Assembly (NCBI RefSeq): GCF_002368415.1
Contig: NZ_AP018290.1
Span: 4,911,614-4,975,613 of the forward strand
Source: Calothrix sp. NIES-4105
GTDB taxonomy: Bacteria; Cyanobacteriota; Cyanobacteriia; Cyanobacteriales; Nostocaceae
DNA length: 64,000 bases
Direction: 5' to 3'
Position numbers and translations under genes: made by a program. Below, piece after piece: positions 60,194-64,000 of the stretch. The notes below the pieces were generated by a model, which did no database searches, was not told where the DNA came from, and worked only from the letters and a program-made list of their open reading frames with translations. Numbering within the stretch: position 1 is the first letter of the stretch; each line of letters opens with the position of its first letter.

Positions 60194-60475
60194 TCATGCT
60201 ACTTTTTCTTGCGGGACGGTTAACTCTGTATCTGGCTCAATATATGCTGGAAATAATTCACTCAGAACAGCTTCTCCTTCAATTTCACCAGCGCTTGTAA
60301 ACCGTTCAATTTCAACTGAACCATCATGGAAAAACTCAATTTCCCATCTTTGCCCAGGTACTGCTGTCAGAACCATGATTGATTCATCTCGGTGATGAGC
60401 TAATGTATAATTAATTTTATGCTGTTCTAACTGAACCAAAAAATTTGTGAGTTTTATAAAACCATTACTATTCAT
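60194..60475 (-). CDS. Small conserved protein, second gene of a pair
   Basis: 93 aa: KLTNFLVQLEQHKINYTLAH, HRDESIMVLTAVPGQRWEIE, FFHDGSVEIERFTSAGEIEG. The pattern, with YTL.HHRDESIMV.. and W.IEFF.DG..E.E.F, recurs in cyanobacterial two-gene units as I recall, but it has no assigned function. It overlaps the upstream gene by 4 bases. Toxin-antitoxin-like in layout only. Confidence 0.6.
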   Translation of the reverse strand: MNSNGFIKLTNFLVQLEQHKINYTLAHHRDESIMVLTAVPGQRWEIEFFHDGSVEIERFTSAGEIEGEAVLSELFPAYIEPDTELTVPQEKVA

Positions 60476-60759
60476 TTATCAAACCTCTTATCGCTTAATA
60501 ATTTACGGATTGTTCGATATCCTGGAATATTTACTTCTGCTGCTGCTTCTATCTCCTCCCAGGTCATGTTATTCAATTCATCCCAAGTAGGTGCGTTTTC
60601 TGGCAATTGAGCCTGTTTAATACTACCTTTTTTGAGCTTTAAAATATCAGAGACTTTCAAGCCTACAAACCGATGTGGTGGAATACTTACCTCCTTGATG
60701 CGGACATCACTATTTCGTTTATTATATAATATCCATAATGCAAGTAACCGACAAAGCAA
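60472..60759 (-). CDS. Small conserved protein, first gene of the pair (start uncertain)
   Basis: 95 aa as drawn from the ATG at 60759. The convincing part begins at KVSDILKLKKGSIKQAQLPE and ends MTWEEIEAAAEVNIPGYRTI, RKLLSDKRFDK. A strong AAGGAGGT lies at 60687-60697 (minus strand), but the codon at the proper distance is ATT, and a TTG at 60660 is the nearest usual start, so the true start is not settled. The GYRTIRKLLSDKRF end looks like a short helical DNA or RNA-binding segment. Confidence 0.5.
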   Translation of the reverse strand: MLCRLLALWILYNKRNSDVRIKEVSIPPHRFVGLKVSDILKLKKGSIKQAQLPENAPTWDELNNMTWEEIEAAAEVNIPGYRTIRKLLSDKRFDK

Positions 60760-60792
60760 CTAAGCGGCGCCATAATATAAACTATTAAATTT

Positions 60793-61556
60793 ATGAACAT
60801 AATTACTAATCAATCTTCTCTGGCAAAGGTTGCACCAAAATATTTAGAATTACTTCATGAGCTACAAACAAGAGTAAAAAAAGATTTTGGCGCCGACTTG
60901 AGAGCATACTATCTCTTAAGCAGTGTTGGAAGAGGTGAAAATTTACCAGGTGTCTCAGACATGGATACAGTTATTATCTTACGACGGGCGCCTAACGATG
61001 AAGATGAATTATGGGAAAAAGCAATTCAAGAAAAATTTGAACCGAAATATCCAACTCTTACCCTTCTTGATATTAGCTGTATACATGATAAAGAATTCGA
61101 TGACCCAAATGCAGAACGGTTAAGGTTTATTTTTAAAACTGACAGCGTATTGGTTTGCGGTGAAGATATTACTGCATCGTTTTCATCGTATCCACCAGGA
61201 GTACAATTAGCAAAACTTTTAAATGCTAATTACCGCAAAACGTTAGAGGATGTACGAAAAGATATTCTTGAACCAGACGAAGAAGACCGAAATTGGAATG
61301 CGCGCGGTGGGCAAGTAAGAAGGTTTTACGCTTATGTTTGGGTATAACTATGGTCACTGAAGCATTTTATACTAGGCAGATGCAAGTAATTGCCGAAAAG
61401 TTTTTAGAGTTGTATCCTAATTATAAATTGCAAGTTGAAAAAGCTTTACATCAATATATACAGCCAACTAATAAAGTAAATGAAGCGATTGATTTTATAG
61501 ACGAGATGAGTATGAGTATATATAAACTAGCAGATGACAAGTTTAATTTTGTCTAG
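60793..61556 (+). pseudogene. Nucleotidyltransferase-fold protein, frameshifted
   Basis: Frame 1 (60793-61347) has VKKDFGADLRAYYLLSSVGR, then GENLPGVSDMDTVIIL: a polymerase-beta-like nucleotidyltransferase site (G.G...SD.D). It breaks at about 61300 after DRNWNAR. Frame 2 (61293-61556) continues WASKKVLRLCLGITMVTEAF, YTRQMQVIAEKF. The family end is in frame 2, so a one-base change in the GCGCGCGG run splits the gene. Repaired, it is about 254 aa. Such proteins can be resistance enzymes or MNT-type antitoxins; no HEPN gene is present. Confidence 0.75.
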
Positions 61557-61581
61557 TTGTTACAGAACTGAGCATAAAAGT

Positions 61582-61758
61582 ATGACACCAGAAGAAAAGC
61601 AAGAAATTATAGAAACTTATAAATGGATAAAAGTCAAGCATTATGAAGATGATGAAACAAAATCTTTGGAAGAAAGGTATAAACAACTGGAGAAGCATCA
61701 TCTGGAAGAAACAAGTTTTTTGATTGCCAAAATTCGTGAACTTGTTCAAATGCTTTAA
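61582..61758 (+). CDS. Small charged helical protein
   Basis: 58 aa from the ATG at 61582: MTPEEKQEIIETYKWIKVKH, YEDDETKSLEERYKQLEKHH. A coiled coil is likely. No family. It begins 25 bases after the broken nucleotidyltransferase gene. Confidence 0.5.
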   Translation: MTPEEKQEIIETYKWIKVKHYEDDETKSLEERYKQLEKHHLEETSFLIAKIRELVQML

Positions 61759-61877
61759 ATTAGCAGCATCAACTCTAATTATTAATGAAATGCACAGGCG
61801 AAGAATACCTATGCTACAAGAATACATTAAAATATGCACGAAGCTCTAACAGAGTAGAAATCAGGAATGTATTTTGT

Positions 61878-62227
61878 ATGAAATCACATTCTCTTAGGTT
61901 TTGGCTAGTTCACAACAGTGCTTTTGTGTCACTGTCCTTTGTCAACCCAACAGTAACACAGATAACACGAGATGGAACCTTACCAAATAATTCTATTGTT
62001 ACACCACAGGGAAATGTAACAACAATAGAAGGTGAAATTAAGTCTGGTAGTAATTTATTTCATAGTTTTGGTTATTTCTGAGTTCCAAGTGGCACCACTG
62101 CTTTTTTGATAATTCTTTGGATATTCAAAATATTATTACTAGAGTCACGGGTAAATCAGTATCTAATATAGATAGGTTAATACCATCAGCTTGTATGCCT
62201 AATAATACTGTTATATCAAATCAATGA
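61878..62227 (+). pseudogene. TPS-domain (haemagglutinin-type) exoprotein, decayed N-terminus
   Basis: Frame 1: NSAFVSLSFVNPTVTQITRD, GTLPNNSIVTPQGNVTTIEG, EIKSGSNLFHSFGYF, then a stop. Other frames continue VPSGTTAF, DNSLDIQNIITRVTGKSVSN, IDRLIPSACMPNNTVIS. This is the two-partner secretion domain of filamentous haemagglutinin-like proteins (NLFHSF..F.VP.g..A.F.N...iqNIi.RVTG...S.IdG), here with two frame changes and its large C-terminal part deleted. The CHAT gene begins 12 bases later. Confidence 0.8.
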
Positions 62228-62239
62228 GGTGTAGTGACA

Positions 62240-64000
62240 ATGAAAATAATATTTCTTTTCCTAGCTACATTATTGCTAATCTGTAATATTCATCCCCTTT
62301 CCCCTACCCACGCAGCAGATATCCCATCAAATCCTCAAGTTTTAATTGAGCAAGGTCGAAAACTTTATGAAACTGGAGAATTAACGCGCGCTGATGCAGT
62401 TCTGCTACAAGCTGTGCAAATTTTTAAATCAAATGGTGATAAGTTAGGAGAGGCAATAACATTAAGCAATCTCTCTTTGGTTGCTAAAAAACTTGGAGAA
62501 TTGAATAAAGCTGAAAGTTATATTACACAAAGTCTTCAAATCTTAACAAAATCAGAACTTCGGACAGACAAGATATCAACACTACAAATACTTGCCGAAA
62601 CTCTAGATATTCAAGGTCAAATACAATTAGAATTAGGTCAAGCCGAAAAAGCTTTAGATTCATGGAAATTAGCTGCGAATATTTATACTAAAGCAAACGA
62701 CGAAGTTGGTGCAACTCGCAGTTTAATTAATCAAAGTATTGCCCTGCAAGCTTTAGGAATGTACCGTCAAGCACGCGCGACTTTAGAACAAATATATCCT
62801 CGTCTTGACAAACAAGCAGATTCGCTTATAAAAGCTACCGCGTTACGTAGCCTAGGTGACGTTTTACAATTAGATGGCGATTTCAAAAACTCCACTAATA
62901 TATTACAGCAAAGTCGGGACATCGCAGTAAAACTACAATCTCCTTCACATATTAGTGCAGCTTTAATTAGTTTAGGCAATACTCAATTAGCTCTTGGTAA
63001 AAGACAATTAGTACAAGAAATTAATACTACCTACGAACAGTCTACACCTTTAAGTTGTAAAAGTAGTCAAAATCTTACTCAATACCCACTCGCCTTTAAA
63101 TTTTATAATCAAGCAGCACAATTATACTCAGAAGCTGTTAATATATCAACTTCACCACTTGCACAAGTTCAAGCACAACTTAACCTGTTAGATGTTCGGC
63201 AAGAGCTTCAACAATGGTCAGAAGCGCAAAAACTAGCAAGTCAAATTAAAACTAAATTACAAACAATACCACCTAGTAAAGCAGCTATTTATGCTCAAAT
63301 CAACTTAGCACAAAACTCGATTTGCTTAAAAAAAGCTACCACAGCAGATAATCTTAGCTGGAAAGAAATTGCTCAAACTTTGGCTGTTTCTATTCAACAA
63401 GCAAAAAATATTAATGATAACCGTTCGCAATCTTTTGCTTTAGGTGCCTTGGGTGCATTATATTTAGAAGCTCAAGATATAAATAACGCACAAAAGCTTA
63501 CTCAATCCGGTTTAGTAATAGCTACTGCAAACAAAGCTATAGATATAGCTTATTTATGGCAATGGCAATTAGGTTACATATACAAAGCAAAAGGAGATAT
63601 TCAAAGTGCGATTACTTCATATAAAGAAACAATTAATAATCTCAAAGATTTACGTAATGATTTAGTATCGCTAAATCCTGACATACAGTTTTCCTTCAGA
63701 GATAACGTCGAACCTGTTTATAGGCAATTTGTAGATTTACTCTTACAACCAGAGAATGAAGACTCTAAAAAACAATTATACTCCCCACTCAGCACTCCCC
63801 ACTCAGCACTCAGCACTCAGCACTCAGCACTCACGCAAGAAAATTTAAAATTAGCGCGCGAAGCAATCGAAGGATTGCAGTTAACAGAGCTAGAAAACTT
63901 CTTCCGTGAAGCTTGTTTATTGCCAAAAGCCAAGCAAATTGATGATATTGTTGATAAAACAGACACAACATCAGCAGTTATCTATCCAATTGTACTAAAA
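62240..64000 (+). CDS. Exported TPR-CHAT protein (incomplete, runs off the window)
   Basis: 587 codons to the window edge, no stop. ATG at 62240 begins a signal peptide (MKIIFLFLATLLLICNIHPL) followed by SPTHA-AD as probable cleavage site. Residues 35-420 hold TPR-like helices (GRKLYETGELTRADAVLLQA, LSLVAKKLGELNKAESYITQ, ALGMYRQARATLEQ). From about 530 a CHAT domain begins (LQLTELENFFREACLLPKAK, AVIYPIVLK). CHAT is a caspase-like peptidase fold; its His and Cys lie beyond the edge. Cyanobacteria often place such genes beside haemagglutinin-like TPS genes, as here. An in-frame CACTCAG repeat adds residues (PLSTPHSALSTQHSALT) just before the CHAT domain. Confidence 0.88.
   Translation, partial: MKIIFLFLATLLLICNIHPLSPTHAADIPSNPQVLIEQGRKLYETGELTRADAVLLQAVQIFKSNGDKLGEAITLSNLSLVAKKLGELNKAESYITQSLQILTKSELRTDKISTLQILAETLDIQGQIQLELGQAEKALDSWKLAANIYTKANDEVGATRSLINQSIALQALGMYRQARATLEQIYPRLDKQADSLIKATALRSLGDVLQLDGDFKNSTNILQQSRDIAVKLQSPSHISAALISLGNTQLALGKRQLVQEINTTYEQSTPLSCKSSQNLTQYPLAFKFYNQAAQLYSEAVNISTSPLAQVQAQLNLLDVRQELQQWSEAQKLASQIKTKLQTIPPSKAAIYAQINLAQNSICLKKATTADNLSWKEIAQTLAVSIQQAKNINDNRSQSFALGALGALYLEAQDINNAQKLTQSGLVIATANKAIDIAYLWQWQLGYIYKAKGDIQSAITSYKETINNLKDLRNDLVSLNPDIQFSFRDNVEPVYRQFVDLLLQPENEDSKKQLYSPLSTPHSALSTQHSALTQENLKLAREAIEGLQLTELENFFREACLLPKAKQIDDIVDKTDTTSAVIYPIVLK
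63783..63833. repeat. CACTCAG-type repeat inside the TPR-CHAT gene
   Basis: CCCCACTCAGCACTCCCCAC, then CTCAG plus CACTCAG units to 63833, translated in frame. Same family as 19093-19125 and 52140-52168. Confidence 0.85.

Overview
The window is AT-rich DNA with no RNA genes, CRISPR array or intact transposase that I can see. Its protein families point to a filamentous, probably Nostocales-type, cyanobacterium. They include DUF4278 and DUF928 proteins, DUF4114/cadherin and RTX secreted proteins, Uma2 proteins, Ser/Thr kinases with an N-terminal Cys4 knuckle, STAND ATPases with WD40 propellers, TPR-CHAT proteins and many short palindromic repeats. The usual cyanobacterial palindrome GCGATCGC was not found. 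Instead GGCGCC occurs roughly 80 times and CGCGCG/GCGCGC roughly 30 times. I cannot name the genus.

Layout. 0-7 kb: a DUF4365/HicA-like pair, a subtilase plus AAA ATPase pair matching the IetAS anti-phage system, and an orphan type I DNA methylase. 7-16 kb: a nonsense-mutated muramidase, a yeast/actinobacterial-type 2-isopropylmalate synthase, a glutathionyl-hydroquinone reductase, a DinB protein, and four small minus-strand genes sharing one upstream promoter-like element. Decayed amidoligase, glycosyltransferase and DUF928 genes lie between them. 16-26 kb: two tandem eukaryotic-type kinases, a PaaK-like ligase, Uma2, and toxin-antitoxin loci with damaged toxins. 26-32 kb: decayed small genes, an RHH regulator with a palindromic operator, and a TerY-P triad (vWA, PP2C, kinase). 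33.7-40.2 kb: a co-directional series of GH25 muramidase, class 3 lipase, lipoprotein, two related helical proteins, an acyl-carrier-like remnant, a tiny hydrophobic ORF and a DUF6714 protein. 40-44 kb: RTX and cadherin/DUF4114 secreted proteins sharing an upstream element. 44-53 kb: a STAND (NB-ARC/WD40) locus with one full gene, one truncated gene and at least three remnants. 53-64 kb: a fasciclin protein, GST, HerA-like ATPase, several more TA loci, a broken nucleotidyltransferase, and a TPR-CHAT gene running off the right end behind a decayed TPS-domain gene.

Two themes stand out. First, decay is heavy: I see about 18 broken genes, and where a TA locus is damaged it is usually the toxin half. 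Second, short palindromic and heptameric repeats sit inside open reading frames without breaking them. Family names come from recognition of motifs by eye; no database search was run.
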